From the NCBI GenBank assembly GCA_937862885.1, contig CALMEE010000049.1, positions 1-33,219 on the forward strand: a stretch of DNA of 33,219 nucleotides, written 5' to 3'. Numbering within the stretch: the stretch's first letter is position 1; the number at the start of each line of letters is the position of its first letter. Source of the DNA: an uncultured Planctomycetaceae bacterium (GTDB lineage: Bacteria > Planctomycetota > Planctomycetia > Pirellulales > Pirellulaceae). The translations under genes and the position numbers were made by a program. A model generated the notes under the pieces. That model made no database searches. It had not been told where the DNA came from and worked only from the letters and a program-made list of their open reading frames with translations. Positions 15,081-24,280 of this stretch are shown one piece after another.

Positions 15081-17267
15081 TCAATCTAAAATGCCAGACA
15101 GCATAAGAATGAACGCATACGTCAAGGCCGTTTCTTTGAATCGCTCGTCTCGTGCCGACGCCCCACCGTGTCCAGCCTCCATATTGGTTTTCAGTAACAA
15201 GAGGTTATTGTCCGTTTTTATATTTCGCAATCGAGCAACCCACTTGGTCGGTTCCCAATACTGGACTTGTGAATCATGTAAGCCCGAAGTGACCAACATG
15301 TGCGGATACGCGGTACGCTGTAAATTGTCGTATGGAGAATAAGAAAGCATATACTCATAGTATTCCCGGATATTGGGATTGCCCCACTCATCGTATTCGC
15401 TTGTAGTCAGAGGTATCGTTTCGTCTAACATGGTGGTGACGACATCCACAAACGGAACATCGGCAACCACGCCATGGTAAAGCGACGGCTCAAAGTTGAT
15501 CACTGCACCCACTAATAATCCACCGGCACTTCCACCCTGGGCAAATAGTAATCCAGGCGCCGCGAATTTATTTTCAATCAAGTACTTTCCAACATCAATA
15601 AAATCATAAAACGTGTTGCGTTTCTTAAGTAGCTTGCCATCTTCATACCATTCGCGACCTAGTTCCTGGCCTCCGCGGATATGGGCAATCGCATAGACAA
15701 ATCCTCGGTCGAGTAGACTCAGAAGACTGTGATCGAAACCCGCGTCCATGCTCGCGCCATATGATCCATAGCCATATTGGAGACACGGAGCAGTTCCATC
15801 GATGGGCGTGCTTTTGCGATAAACAATGGAAACGGGCACTTTCGTTCCGTCTCGCGCGGTCACAAAACGCCGCTCAGCCTGATAATTCTCGCGATCAAAA
15901 TCACCCAAGATTTCTTGCTGTTTTAACAATCTTTTTTCGCGGGTCTCAATGTGGTATTCATAAACACTACTGGGCGTCGTCAACGAACTGTAGGCATAAC
16001 GCAACCAGGGCGTGTTCGATTCGGGCAAATCAGAAATCCTCGCCACATAACAGGGTTCGCCGAAATTTAACTCATGACGTCCGGCATCACTTAACGCCGC
16101 AAACGTATCCCCTTCCCAATGGGCTAACTCAATGTGAGTCAACGCATCTCGACGTTTTTGAATGGCACAAAACGTATCGAACAATTCAAAACCTTGAAAA
16201 AACTCTCCATCACGTGGTGTGGCCAAGACTTGCCAATGCTCCTTCGTTGTTAGTTCTTCAGGACAAGACATCATGCGAAAATTCTTCTCGTCCCAATTCG
16301 TGCGAATGACGAACCGGTTGCCGATATGGTCAACATCGTATTCAAAGTCCCTCTCGCGCTTTGTGAACAAGATTGGCGGTTCTTCCGGACGCTCAGCTGG
16401 AATGAAACGAACTTCATCAGAAACTGTCTGTGACGAATGAATTAACATAAACTTGCGAGATTTCGTCTTGAATACGTAACAGCTAAACTCTTCATCCTGT
16501 TCCTCGTACACCAAAATATCATCGTCCGGGCTGGTTCCCAGCTTATGGCGGAAAATTTGATAAGAACGTAAGGTCTCGGGATCTTGCCTGGCATAAAACA
16601 GGGTCTCATTGTCCTCGGCCCATTCAAAGTTGCCGGTCACGTCGGCAATTTCGTCTGCCAATAACTCGCCAGTATCGAGATCCTTAAAACGCAGTGAATA
16701 TTTTCGTCGACCCACGAAGTCGACTCCATAAGCCAGTATCTTTCCGTTTGGACTAGCATCGACGCCAACCACGCTACAATACGCTTGCCCTTCCGCGACC
16801 TGGTTGACATCGAGCATCACCTGCTCTTCGGATTCCAAGGTTTGGCTCTTGCGGCAGTAAATAGGATACTGCAAAGATTCGTCGGTACGCACGTAATACC
16901 AAAAACCACGATCCAAAGTGGGGACGCTCGAATCAGTCAACTTGATTCGACCTTTCAACTCTTTGATCAACTTGGATTGCAAAGCCTCTGTGGAACTCAT
17001 TTTCGCTTTTAGGAACTCGTTTTCAGCGAGCAAATAATCAATCACTTCTTGATTTTCGCGGTCGCGCATCCAATAGAATTCATCGATACGCGTATGGCCA
17101 TGAGTCGTTAATTCATGTGGCTTGGCTTGAGCAACCGGAGGCAATATGTCGTCAGTCATTGGTTGTTGAGGTTTTCCAAAAAGGCATGTTGGCAAAAGCA
17201 TTGCAACGAATGAACAACTTCTCACAAGGAGGCCAAGATTTTTGGCTATAACGTCGGTCGAATTCAT
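15081..17267 (-). CDS. ptrB: Oligopeptidase B (S9A prolyl oligopeptidase family), exported
   Basis: With numbering from ATG 17267 the protein has 728 residues; an upstream frame reaches 17333 but ATG 17267 begins a signal-like segment (about 1-30). A seven-bladed propeller region (about 100-450) precedes the alpha/beta-hydrolase domain. The catalytic triad is Ser580 (GGSAGGLL), Asp665 (LHDSQVQYWEP) and His700 (EAGHGGAS). The spacings of 85 and 35 equal those of E. coli oligopeptidase B (Ser532, Asp617, His652, from memory). The acidic pair that selects Lys/Arg at P1 is kept as Glu624 and Asp626 (TSEYDEWGNP). It should cleave short peptides after basic residues. The family is mostly cytosolic, so the export signal is unusual. 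No clear ribosome site is visible. Confidence 0.9.
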   Translation of the reverse strand: MNSTDVIAKNLGLLVRSCSFVAMLLPTCLFGKPQQPMTDDILPPVAQAKPHELTTHGHTRIDEFYWMRDRENQEVIDYLLAENEFLKAKMSSTEALQSKLIKELKGRIKLTDSSVPTLDRGFWYYVRTDESLQYPIYCRKSQTLESEEQVMLDVNQVAEGQAYCSVVGVDASPNGKILAYGVDFVGRRKYSLRFKDLDTGELLADEIADVTGNFEWAEDNETLFYARQDPETLRSYQIFRHKLGTSPDDDILVYEEQDEEFSCYVFKTKSRKFMLIHSSQTVSDEVRFIPAERPEEPPILFTKRERDFEYDVDHIGNRFVIRTNWDEKNFRMMSCPEELTTKEHWQVLATPRDGEFFQGFELFDTFCAIQKRRDALTHIELAHWEGDTFAALSDAGRHELNFGEPCYVARISDLPESNTPWLRYAYSSLTTPSSVYEYHIETREKRLLKQQEILGDFDRENYQAERRFVTARDGTKVPVSIVYRKSTPIDGTAPCLQYGYGSYGASMDAGFDHSLLSLLDRGFVYAIAHIRGGQELGREWYEDGKLLKKRNTFYDFIDVGKYLIENKFAAPGLLFAQGGSAGGLLVGAVINFEPSLYHGVVADVPFVDVVTTMLDETIPLTTSEYDEWGNPNIREYYEYMLSYSPYDNLQRTAYPHMLVTSGLHDSQVQYWEPTKWVARLRNIKTDNNLLLLKTNMEAGHGGASARDERFKETALTYAFILMLSGILD

Positions 17268-17730
17268 GATGATTGAAAATTGAAAGTGGTCTAATGGAAA
17301 TTGTATCTTGCAAATTTTCGAAGGTGATGGCATATCCAGGCCGTAAAGTAAAAAGCACGGGTCCGTCTAGCACAAAAGCTCCGCGCTAATCGAGATGCTT
17401 TTTCCGCGATTGAAGTCACGAAAACATTTCTCCCGCCGTGTTCATCCAGCAAAACAGTGCTCACCAACAACCCTTCCACAGTCGTAAATTTAAGCAAGGT
17501 CTGCGGCTACGTGGCTTAGCTGATGGCGGAGGAGGTCGAATAAGACAGAAGTATGCTAATTTGAGCCAGGTCGCGCTGCCCCCTTCACGCTTGCATCCCG
17601 TTTGCCGCATTGTACGTGAAATGTTTCCAACTTCGCAACGTCCCCTCGTATGCGTTTGCAGATAGGGACGATATGGAGGGACGGCCTGCAATAAACCGCA
17701 TTTCATAAATTTTTAGGTAATCGATAACAC
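17268..17730. other. Intergenic spacer, 463 bp
   Basis: This lies between two minus-strand genes and should contain the promoter of the oligopeptidase gene. Several short frames overlap here on both strands (for example 17438-17665 plus and 17461-17706 minus), but none shows protein features. No terminator hairpin with a T-run was found for the upstream thiamine gene. Confidence 0.4.
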
Positions 17731-18822
17731 TTAAGTCTGTGCTATTCCGTGACGACCTAAACGCCGTGCCTCGAAGAATTGTGCAAAAATTTGCGTAGCT
17801 TCAAGCGGATTTGCAAACGCCGAACTGACGGCAACGCCATGAATGCCTGTGGCAAAAACAGATTGAGCGTTTTCGGTCGATATGCCGCCAATCGCAAATG
17901 CAGGAATGTCGATCGACGTTGCAACTGTTTCCAATAATTCGAGTCCGACAAACTGATCGAAGTGTTTTGTTGCGGAGCGAAAAACTGGACCAACGCCAAT
18001 GTAGTCTGCTCCATCCATCGACGCTTGTAACGCTTGCTCCAAGGAATGTGTACTCACGCCAATACGAAACTCGGGCCCTAATAATCGCCGCGCGTCCGCA
18101 ACAGAAACATCATCTTGACCTAAGTGAACTCCATCTGCATTAGATAACTTTGCTAAGTCCACTCGATCATTGAACATCCAGCGTGTGCATGTCCCCAGAG
18201 TCAAACTGCGTAGAACGTGTCCACGCTTCAGCAAGTCTCGGTCAGACAAGTTTTTGTCGCGCAACTGTAGCATCGATACTTTGGCTTCTACTAGATTCGA
18301 GACCTTGGTCTCGAATTGCGGCAGAGAGTCGGTAGCGTCGATTAACACACAAAGCCATGCATCACAAAATGACCAGGCGTGTCTATCTAGACGACTGGAC
18401 AACTTTTCCAGTTGATAGGCTTCAAATCGCAGTCGTTCGTTGGCTGTGGCCCATTCAGAATCGACCAGTTTGCTCGACTCTTCAAGCGTACGCAGTCCTT
18501 GTTGCAACCGTTTTAGATTGGCGACCAGCAAGTCGCGCAAGTTCTCCCGAGAGGGCTCTATTTGCGCGAAATTGTCTCGTCCCACATCACCTATCGAATC
18601 TCGTTGCAGTAGAAGCTGCTCACGTAAGGCAGGAACCCGTTGCTGCACAGCCTGCAGGTTGTCGTGCAATTGGTGCCGTAAGCGTTTTGCCATCGCGCAC
18701 AAATGCGGATCATCGGCCACAAAACGTAAGTAGTCCTCAATCACTCGAATGGCTTCACTCGAACGATTAAAACTGGCATCAATGAGCCGATATACGGCAG
18801 AGTCAACTTGGTTTGTATTCAC
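17731..18822 (-). CDS. thiE: ThiD2-ThiE fusion, thiamine-phosphate synthase
   Basis: The frame encodes 363 residues from GTG 18822. Residues 10-145 match the ThiD2 domain (YRLIDASFNRSSEAIRVIED, RHQL, GRDNFAQIEPSRENLRDLLVANLKR written here in parts: GRDNF and NLRDLLVANLKR). ThiD2 is proposed to supply HMP-phosphate kinase activity. Residues 155-355 are ThiE, a TIM barrel that joins HMP-pyrophosphate with thiazole phosphate to make thiamine phosphate. Its motifs are LQLRDK (186-191), FNDRVDLA (217-224), ADGVHLGQDD (229-238), IGVSTHS (254-260), DYIGVGPVF (273-281), SATK (283-286) and AIGGIS (310-315). The fusion puts two consecutive steps on one chain, as in cyanobacteria. No other thi gene adjoins it, and I found no TPP-riboswitch core upstream (18823-19200). 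Confidence 0.9.
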   Translation of the reverse strand: MNTNQVDSAVYRLIDASFNRSSEAIRVIEDYLRFVADDPHLCAMAKRLRHQLHDNLQAVQQRVPALREQLLLQRDSIGDVGRDNFAQIEPSRENLRDLLVANLKRLQQGLRTLEESSKLVDSEWATANERLRFEAYQLEKLSSRLDRHAWSFCDAWLCVLIDATDSLPQFETKVSNLVEAKVSMLQLRDKNLSDRDLLKRGHVLRSLTLGTCTRWMFNDRVDLAKLSNADGVHLGQDDVSVADARRLLGPEFRIGVSTHSLEQALQASMDGADYIGVGPVFRSATKHFDQFVGLELLETVATSIDIPAFAIGGISTENAQSVFATGIHGVAVSSAFANPLEATQIFAQFFEARRLGRHGIAQT

Positions 18823-19259
18823 GAAGATTGAATGTTCCGCAGAATAGTACTAGATGCTAGCGTTTTTTTGGAAATCAAACGAAATAGCCTCGAAACTCGA
18901 ACAAGATCACCTTTTTCGACTTCAGCCATTGGCGAGTTGTCAAAAAAGCAGACCGCGTGACGAAGCACCAGCTATTGCATGAAAAAGAGTAATTCAAGGC
19001 ATGTTTCTCTTGGCAATTATAGAGAAAATGTTGCCGATGGTCAGGGAAGTATGTCGGGAAGTTCCGGCAATCGGCTCACCGAATTAACTCATAACATTTG
19101 ATCGACGTGTCGACTTTGCGGTTTGCGGGTTAAATAGTGGTTCGCACTTGCATATCAGCAAAAAGTATTTTGCATTTGATTTGCCTTGTCGATTCTAACT
19201 TAGGGCACTAAAATCCCCGCTCGATTCTCTCAGTGTGGTATTCTAAGGTAGCGTTGCCA
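18823..19259. other. Divergent promoter region, 437 bp
   Basis: This separates thiE (minus) from the TPR membrane protein (plus). An imperfect tandem repeat of GTCAGGGAAGT/GTCGGGAAGT lies near 19040-19063. No riboswitch-like fold or convincing promoter boxes were identified. Confidence 0.4.
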
Positions 19260-19955
19260 ATGGCCAGCAAAATCAATCTCGAACGGTTATCGCGTATGTG
19301 GTGGCATGGTTTGTGGCCTGGCCTAGCACGCCTTTGGTTGCGCGGTGATTTTTCAGCTTGGATTACGGCGGCCGGCTTTACAATACTGTTGAATTTGGCG
19401 CTGGTGTCCACCTTTTTGTGGCCGAAGTGGTTGGGTACGGGGTTCTCGTGGGTCGCGTGGCCACTTGTCTTGGTTGTTTGGTTCGGCTCGGCGATCGTTG
19501 CGTTTTTTCAATACGAGCGAATTGTCCAGTTGAAAAATAACTTGCCAAATCAGGACGACACTTTATTAATTGAAGCCCAATCGGAATATTTGAAAGGTAA
19601 CTGGAGTCGAGTCCAAGCGCTAATATCGCGGCACTTGCACGCCAATACCAGAGATATACCCGCTCGATTGTTATTGGCCAGCATGTTTCGACATACTGGA
19701 AATTGGGGAAAAGCCACGCAACAACTTGAGATCATTGATCGGTTTGACGAAAGTGTGCCCTGGCAGTTCGAAATTGCGAAAGAACGAGAATTAATCGAAA
19801 AAACGATTGCATCCCTCGAAGAATCCCAGGACGTGGATCCAGGGCATTCCCCAAACGACCAACAAGAGAATAATTTAGATAATAACCAATTGGCGACGAA
19901 AGCCGAATTTATGGGCAACGAATCACGAGACCCCGTGGCACGCAAAGCTGCATAG
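19260..19955 (+). CDS. Membrane-anchored TPR-like protein upstream of clpC
   Basis: ATG 19260 gives 231 residues; in-frame TTG 19254 lies closer to the AAGG at 19245-19248, and GTG 19233 is also possible. A basic, Trp-rich N-terminus is followed by two membrane helices (about 40-56 and 65-84). A cytosolic region (about 95-185) has tetratricopeptide-like helices (AQSEYLKGNWSRVQALISR, ARLLLASMFRHTGNWGKATQ). The tail is an acidic, Asn/Gln-rich disordered segment. It probably acts as a scaffold for protein contacts. It lies 135 bp upstream of clpC on the same strand, which hints at shared transcription or function, but no direct link is shown. Confidence 0.8.
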   Translation: MASKINLERLSRMWWHGLWPGLARLWLRGDFSAWITAAGFTILLNLALVSTFLWPKWLGTGFSWVAWPLVLVVWFGSAIVAFFQYERIVQLKNNLPNQDDTLLIEAQSEYLKGNWSRVQALISRHLHANTRDIPARLLLASMFRHTGNWGKATQQLEIIDRFDESVPWQFEIAKERELIEKTIASLEESQDVDPGHSPNDQQENNLDNNQLATKAEFMGNESRDPVARKAA

Positions 19956-20090
19956 GCTAGAATTAGATCGAACCTAAGTTGTTAGTTACCGAGTATTGCA
20001 CCTTGCACGAATGCGAGTGCTCAGGATTGTTGTACTGGGTTCTGCAGTATTCGTATCCAATCGTCGCGATGGAAACTGAGGGAGATAAAC

Positions 20091-22646
20091 ATGTACGAAC
20101 GCTTTACTGAACGCGCCCGCAAGACTATGCAACTGGCCAACCAAGAGGCTCAGCGATTCAACCACGAGTACATTGGCACCGAGCATATTCTGTTAGGCCT
20201 GATCAAAGAGGGCACCGGTGTTGCTGCTAACGTGATGAAGAATCTGGACATCGATTTGCGCAAAATCCGCAACGAAGTGGAAAAGCTGGTTCAGACTGGT
20301 CCGGAGATGATCACGATGGGAAAACTTCCCCAGACGCCGCGAGCGAAAAAAGTGATCGAGTACTCCATGGAAGAGGCCAGAAACCTGAACCATAACTTTG
20401 TCGGTACCGAGCACATCCTGCTGGGTTTGTTGCGTGAGCAAGAGGGCGTCGCCGCACAAGTCCTCATGAATCTCGGATTGAAGCTCGAAGAAGTTCGCGA
20501 AGAAGTGTTGAATCTGCTGAGTACAGGCATGGAAACAGCAGATACAGAACGCGGACGTGATTTGCCCGGCGATCCTGACAACCCAGGGGCCGCCAAAGGC
20601 AGCAAGTCAAAGACGCCTGCGTTGGACTCGTTCGGTCGAGATCTGACGGAACTGGCCAAACAAAACAAGCTCGATCCTGTGATCGGTCGCGAGGCCGAAA
20701 TCGAGCGGGCTATTCAGGTTCTCTGCCGTCGAACGAAGAACAATCCTGTGTTGCTTGGTGAAGCTGGTGTCGGCAAAACAGCAATCGTCGAAGGGTTTGC
20801 CCAACGTGTCATCCGCGGAGAAGTACCTGAAATTCTCATGGACAAACGCATCGTTGTTCTAGACTTGGCGATGATGGTTGCTGGTACCAAATACCGTGGC
20901 CAATTCGAAGAACGCATCAAGGCTGTGATGAACGAAGTGCGTCGAGCGAAGAACACGATTCTGTTCATTGACGAATTGCACACGTTGGTTGGAGCTGGCG
21001 GTGCTGAAGGCGCAATCGATGCGGCCAATGTTCTGAAGCCCGCTTTGGCACGAGGTGAAATACAATGCATCGGTGCCACGACATTGGATGAATACCGCAA
21101 ATATATCGAGAAAGACAGTGCTTTGGCTCGGCGATTCCAAGAGATTTTGGTCGACCCGACTACAAACGAGCAAACTGTCGAAATCCTCAAGGGCTTGCGG
21201 GCACGCTACGAAAAACACCACCGAGTGCAGATAACTGACGACGCTGTGGAGGCCGCAGTCGATTTGTCGAGTCGATATATCACTGGCCGATGTTTGCCCG
21301 ATAAGGCCATCGACGTGATCGACGAAGCCGGCGCGCGAGTCCGTTTACGCTCAATGACTCGTCCCCCCGATCTCCAAGAAATTGACACTGAGATTGAGCA
21401 ACTCAACAAGGACAAGGAAGACGCTGTCGCCAATCAAGACTTTGAAAAGGCAGCTGCCTTGCGCGATCAAGCTGATAAACTGCGCAAGAAGAAGGAGCAA
21501 ATCAAGCGCGAATGGCGCGAGAAATCTGAATCGCAAGAGGGTCAAGTTGACGAAGAAGTCATCGCGGAGGTTGTCTCTCGCATGACCGGAATTCCGTTGA
21601 CGCGTATGTCCACCGAGGACAGCCTGCGGTTGATTCAAATGGAAGAGGAATTGCATAAACGTGTGATCAGCCAAGATGCCGCTATCAAATCGATCGCCAA
21701 GTCGGTGCGTCGTAGCCGTAGCGGTCTAAAGGATCCCAAGCGTCCTATCGGTTGCTTCATGTTTGCTGGGCCAACGGGCGTCGGAAAAACGCTGCTGGCC
21801 AAAGCACTTGCCGAGTTCATGTTTGGTGATCAGGATGCCTTGATTACGATCGACATGAGCGAATATATGGAGAAGCACAATTTGAGTCGGCTAATCGGCG
21901 CGCCTCCAGGCTACGTCGGCTATGAGGAAGGTGGACAATTGACGGAAAAGATACGTCGACGTCCTTATGCTGTTGTGTTGCTGGACGAAATTGAAAAGGC
22001 TCATCCCGACATTTACAACATGTTGTTGCAAGTTATGGAGGAAGGGCGATTGACGGATAGTTTCGGTAGAAATATCGATTTCCGCAACACGATCTTGATC
22101 ATGACTACCAACGTCGGCGCTCATGCCATCAATAACGAATCGACCTTCGGTTTGCCGGGTGCCGGTGAGGATGCATCGCACGAGTCGATGAAAGCTCGTG
22201 TTTACAACGAGATCAGCAAGGCGTTTCGCCCAGAATTTCTTAACCGCTTGTCGGAAGAACCCATAATTTTCCGTCATCTAGAGAAAAAGGATTTGAAACT
22301 GGTTATCGACTTAGAACTTTCCAAAGTGGTCGAACGACTCAAAGAACGCGGTTACAAATTGGAACTAACTTCCGATGCGAAGGAATTCTTGATCAAGAAG
22401 GGAACGAACTTAGACATGGGAGCTCGCCCTTTGCGCCGTGCAATCGAGAACTTTGTAGAAGATCCGTTATCTGAGGAGTTACTGCGAAATAGCTTCCATG
22501 GCAAAAACAAAATCCTCGTCGATGTCGTGCGCGATGATGGGAAGATGAAACACCTCAAGTTCGAAGGTTTCGTTGACGACAACGTTTCGGGCGAAGAAAC
22601 GGTCGGCGTGGGAGCTGGTGAAGGGGAATCTAACCCAGAAGATTAA
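20091..22646 (+). CDS. clpC: ATP-dependent Clp protease ATPase subunit ClpC
   Basis: The frame encodes 851 residues from ATG 20091, with GAGGGAG upstream. The N-domain has two Clp_N repeats (about 3-70 and 80-145; both contain GTEHILLGL). The first AAA+ module has Walker A GEAGVGKT at about 222 and Walker [10 protein letters not shown] middle region carries a UVR motif (about 430-470, [19 protein letters not shown]). The second AAA+ module has Walker A GPTGVGKT at about 560 and [13 protein letters not shown]. The C-terminal D2-small domain ([12 protein letters not shown]) completes it. ClpC is a hexameric unfoldase that feeds substrates to ClpP in the cytosol and usually needs adaptor proteins that contact the N- and M-domains. 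No clpP, mcsA/mcsB or ctsR lies beside it here. It ends in a strong terminator. Confidence 0.97.
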   Translation: MYERFTERARKTMQLANQEAQRFNHEYIGTEHILLGLIKEGTGVAANVMKNLDIDLRKIRNEVEKLVQTGPEMITMGKLPQTPRAKKVIEYSMEEARNLNHNFVGTEHILLGLLREQEGVAAQVLMNLGLKLEEVREEVLNLLSTGMETADTERGRDLPGDPDNPGAAKGSKSKTPALDSFGRDLTELAKQNKLDPVIGREAEIERAIQVLCRRTKNNPVLLGEAGVGKTAIVEGFAQRVIRGEVPEILMDKRIVVLDLAMMVAGTKYRGQFEERIKAVMNEVRRAKNTILFIDELHTLVGAGGAEGAIDAANVLKPALARGEIQCIGATTLDEYRKYIEKDSALARRFQEILVDPTTNEQTVEILKGLRARYEKHHRVQITDDAVEAAVDLSSRYITGRCLPDKAIDVIDEAGARVRLRSMTRPPDLQEIDTEIEQLNKDKEDAVANQDFEKAAALRDQADKLRKKKEQIKREWREKSESQEGQVDEEVIAEVVSRMTGIPLTRMSTEDSLRLIQMEEELHKRVISQDAAIKSIAKSVRRSRSGLKDPKRPIGCFMFAGPTGVGKTLLAKALAEFMFGDQDALITIDMSEYMEKHNLSRLIGAPPGYVGYEEGGQLTEKIRRRPYAVVLLDEIEKAHPDIYNMLLQVMEEGRLTDSFGRNIDFRNTILIMTTNVGAHAINNESTFGLPGAGEDASHESMKARVYNEISKAFRPEFLNRLSEEPIIFRHLEKKDLKLVIDLELSKVVERLKERGYKLELTSDAKEFLIKKGTNLDMGARPLRRAIENFVEDPLSEELLRNSFHGKNKILVDVVRDDGKMKHLKFEGFVDDNVSGEETVGVGAGEGESNPED

Positions 22647-22711
22647 AGTAGCGTTTATGAACAAAGTGCCACCATTTTGATGCGATATGAGTCGGCATGC
22701 CTCCGTCAATT

Positions 22712-22739
22712 GAACGGCGTCGTGGAAACGACGCCGTTC
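22712..22739 (+). terminator. Terminator of clpC
   Basis: GAACGGCGTCGT (22712-22723) and ACGACGCCGTTC (22728-22739) form a perfect twelve-pair stem with a GGAA loop of the GNRA type, followed by TCATTTCTTGTT. It starts 66 bp past the clpC stop. Confidence 0.85.
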
Positions 22740-23428
22740 TCATTTCTTGTTACACAGTATCCTCCGCCACGGAACACGCAAAATTCCACCCACTCAATTT
22801 GACCGAAACTCAAGTGGTTTTCTGCGACCAGTGACACTCAACGCACAGCATCTGTTACCTGAATGAACACGATTTCTGCGTACAGATATGCAATATTGAT
22901 TTTCGATGAGACAGGCATTGAATCCGCTCCTCTACTTGAGGAACCACGGCAATATCGGTTAACATTCCAGCAGCGAGAGGTTATTAACTCTCCTTGGGTC
23001 TTCGATTCGACCTCAGTTTTTACGAGACATGAACATCTTTGAACGCAATAAGCCGGTTTATGAGCGGATAACGTCCAAGATTTTCGCTCATGACTGTCGA
23101 AATTGACGCCGAATTCTTCGCGGTGCGTTCAGAAAGGAATTCAGGATTTTGTCCTCTCGTCAGAATATTGGACTCACCGGTCGAGTATGGCATAAGCAGA
23201 TGATTGAGGCATGCGTTCATGTTCGAAGTAGATTCGAATTTTGACCGCATGAAGAGACATGTTCGGGGATTTACTTAGGCAGCTCTGTCTTGCCCCCTTA
23301 CATTAATTGGAACAGGGAATTGCGCTCGAAAATCAACGTATCGAAAATGTCGCGCGGAGGCTCCGCGAAAAAAACAGTGTCGTTAGATCGAAGATAAATT
23401 TAATAAAAGTCTTTAGTTGAAGCGTTCT
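22740..23428. other. Intergenic region upstream of the PNP pair
   Basis: No gene is supported in this 690 bp. A 76-codon minus-strand frame at 23020-23250 has neither a ribosome site nor a recognisable fold. A GC-rich hairpin, CGCGGA (23353-23358) with TCCGCG (23362-23367) followed by seven A residues, lies 61 bp upstream of the PNP ATG and might affect the leader mRNA. Promoter boxes were not identified. Confidence 0.4.
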
Positions 23429-24256
23429 ATGCTGCATATATTTGATCAGATCAATGAATCGGTTGCCGTGATTCGTGAACATTGGCAAGGAAGGCCCAGA
23501 GCGGGCATCATCCTCGGCACGGGACTGGGCCAACTGGTAAATCAAATCGAAATTGAAGCCGCCATCGACTACGCAGACATACCTCATTTTCCGTCCTCGA
23601 CGGCCACGAGCCATGCTGGGCGACTCGTCTGTGGGAAGCTCAACGGCTTGCCCGTTATGGCAATGGAAGGCCGCCTACATATGTACGAAGGGTATTCGCT
23701 TCAATCGATTACACTTCCCGTTCGTGTATTTAAGGCGATGGGATGCTCGTTGCTAGTTGTCTCTAATGCCTGCGGAGGCCTTAATCCCTTATATCAAGAG
23801 GGAGACATCATGTTGATCGACGATCAAATCAACCTGATGGGAGACAATCCGTTAATCGGCATCAATGATGAACGATTGGGAGAGCGTTTCCCTGACATGA
23901 GCGAGCCATATACGAAAGAGTTGATCCAACGAGCAATGAAAATTGCCCGCCGGGAAGACATTGTCGTTCATCGGGGAGTATTCGTGGCGGTCGCGGGCCC
24001 CAATTTAGAAACCCGCGCTGAGTATCGTTTTCTGCGCATGATTGGGGCCGACGTTGTCGGCATGTCGACGGTACCAGAGGTCATTGTAGCCGTACACTCG
24101 AAAATGCGAGTTATTGGCTTTTCTATCATTACGGATTTGTGTTTTCCTGATTCGCTCAAGCCAGCAAATGTGGAAGAGATTATTCGCATCGCTAATGAAG
24201 CTCAACCCAAGCTGACGAAGTTAGTGGTCGGAGTCTTGGCCGAAGAAGCTTTCTGA
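23429..24256 (+). CDS. Purine nucleoside phosphorylase, variant with Asp at base site
   Basis: ATG 23429 gives 275 residues; TTG 23417 would add four, and neither has a strong ribosome site. It is a trimeric type II purine nucleoside phosphorylase of the human PNP/PunA fold. Motifs are GTGLGQL for phosphate, STATSHAGRLVCG, MEGRLHMYEGYS, VVSNACGG, the purine-contacting Glu in GPNLETRAEYR, and GADVVGMSTVPEV. The segment GFSIITDLC places Asp236 where human PNP has Asn243 in GFSLITNKV. That Asn reads the 6-oxo group of guanine and hypoxanthine, and Asp occurs at the equivalent site in MTA phosphorylase, so this copy may accept 6-aminopurines. The reaction is phosphorolysis of purine nucleosides in salvage. 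It lies 24 bp before a second paralog. Confidence 0.9.
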   Translation: MLHIFDQINESVAVIREHWQGRPRAGIILGTGLGQLVNQIEIEAAIDYADIPHFPSSTATSHAGRLVCGKLNGLPVMAMEGRLHMYEGYSLQSITLPVRVFKAMGCSLLVVSNACGGLNPLYQEGDIMLIDDQINLMGDNPLIGINDERLGERFPDMSEPYTKELIQRAMKIARREDIVVHRGVFVAVAGPNLETRAEYRFLRMIGADVVGMSTVPEVIVAVHSKMRVIGFSIITDLCFPDSLKPANVEEIIRIANEAQPKLTKLVVGVLAEEAF

Positions 24257-24280
24257 GTTTTCATTCCCCTCCATACGTCA

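Noticed and set aside
18823..19200. Possible TPP riboswitch before the thiamine gene
   Set aside because: I looked on the minus strand for the CTGAGA and ACCTGATCTGGATAATGCC-type cores and found neither.
19995..20023. CIRCE-like heat-shock operator upstream of clpC (GCAC ... GAGTGCTC)
   Set aside because: Only the core GCAC/GTGC agrees, the outer bases differ from TTAGCACTC-N9-GAGTGCTAA, and the spacing is two bases too long.
23020..23250. 76-codon minus-strand frame between clpC and the PNP genes
   Set aside because: No ribosome site, no hydrophobic or domain features, and length within chance expectation.
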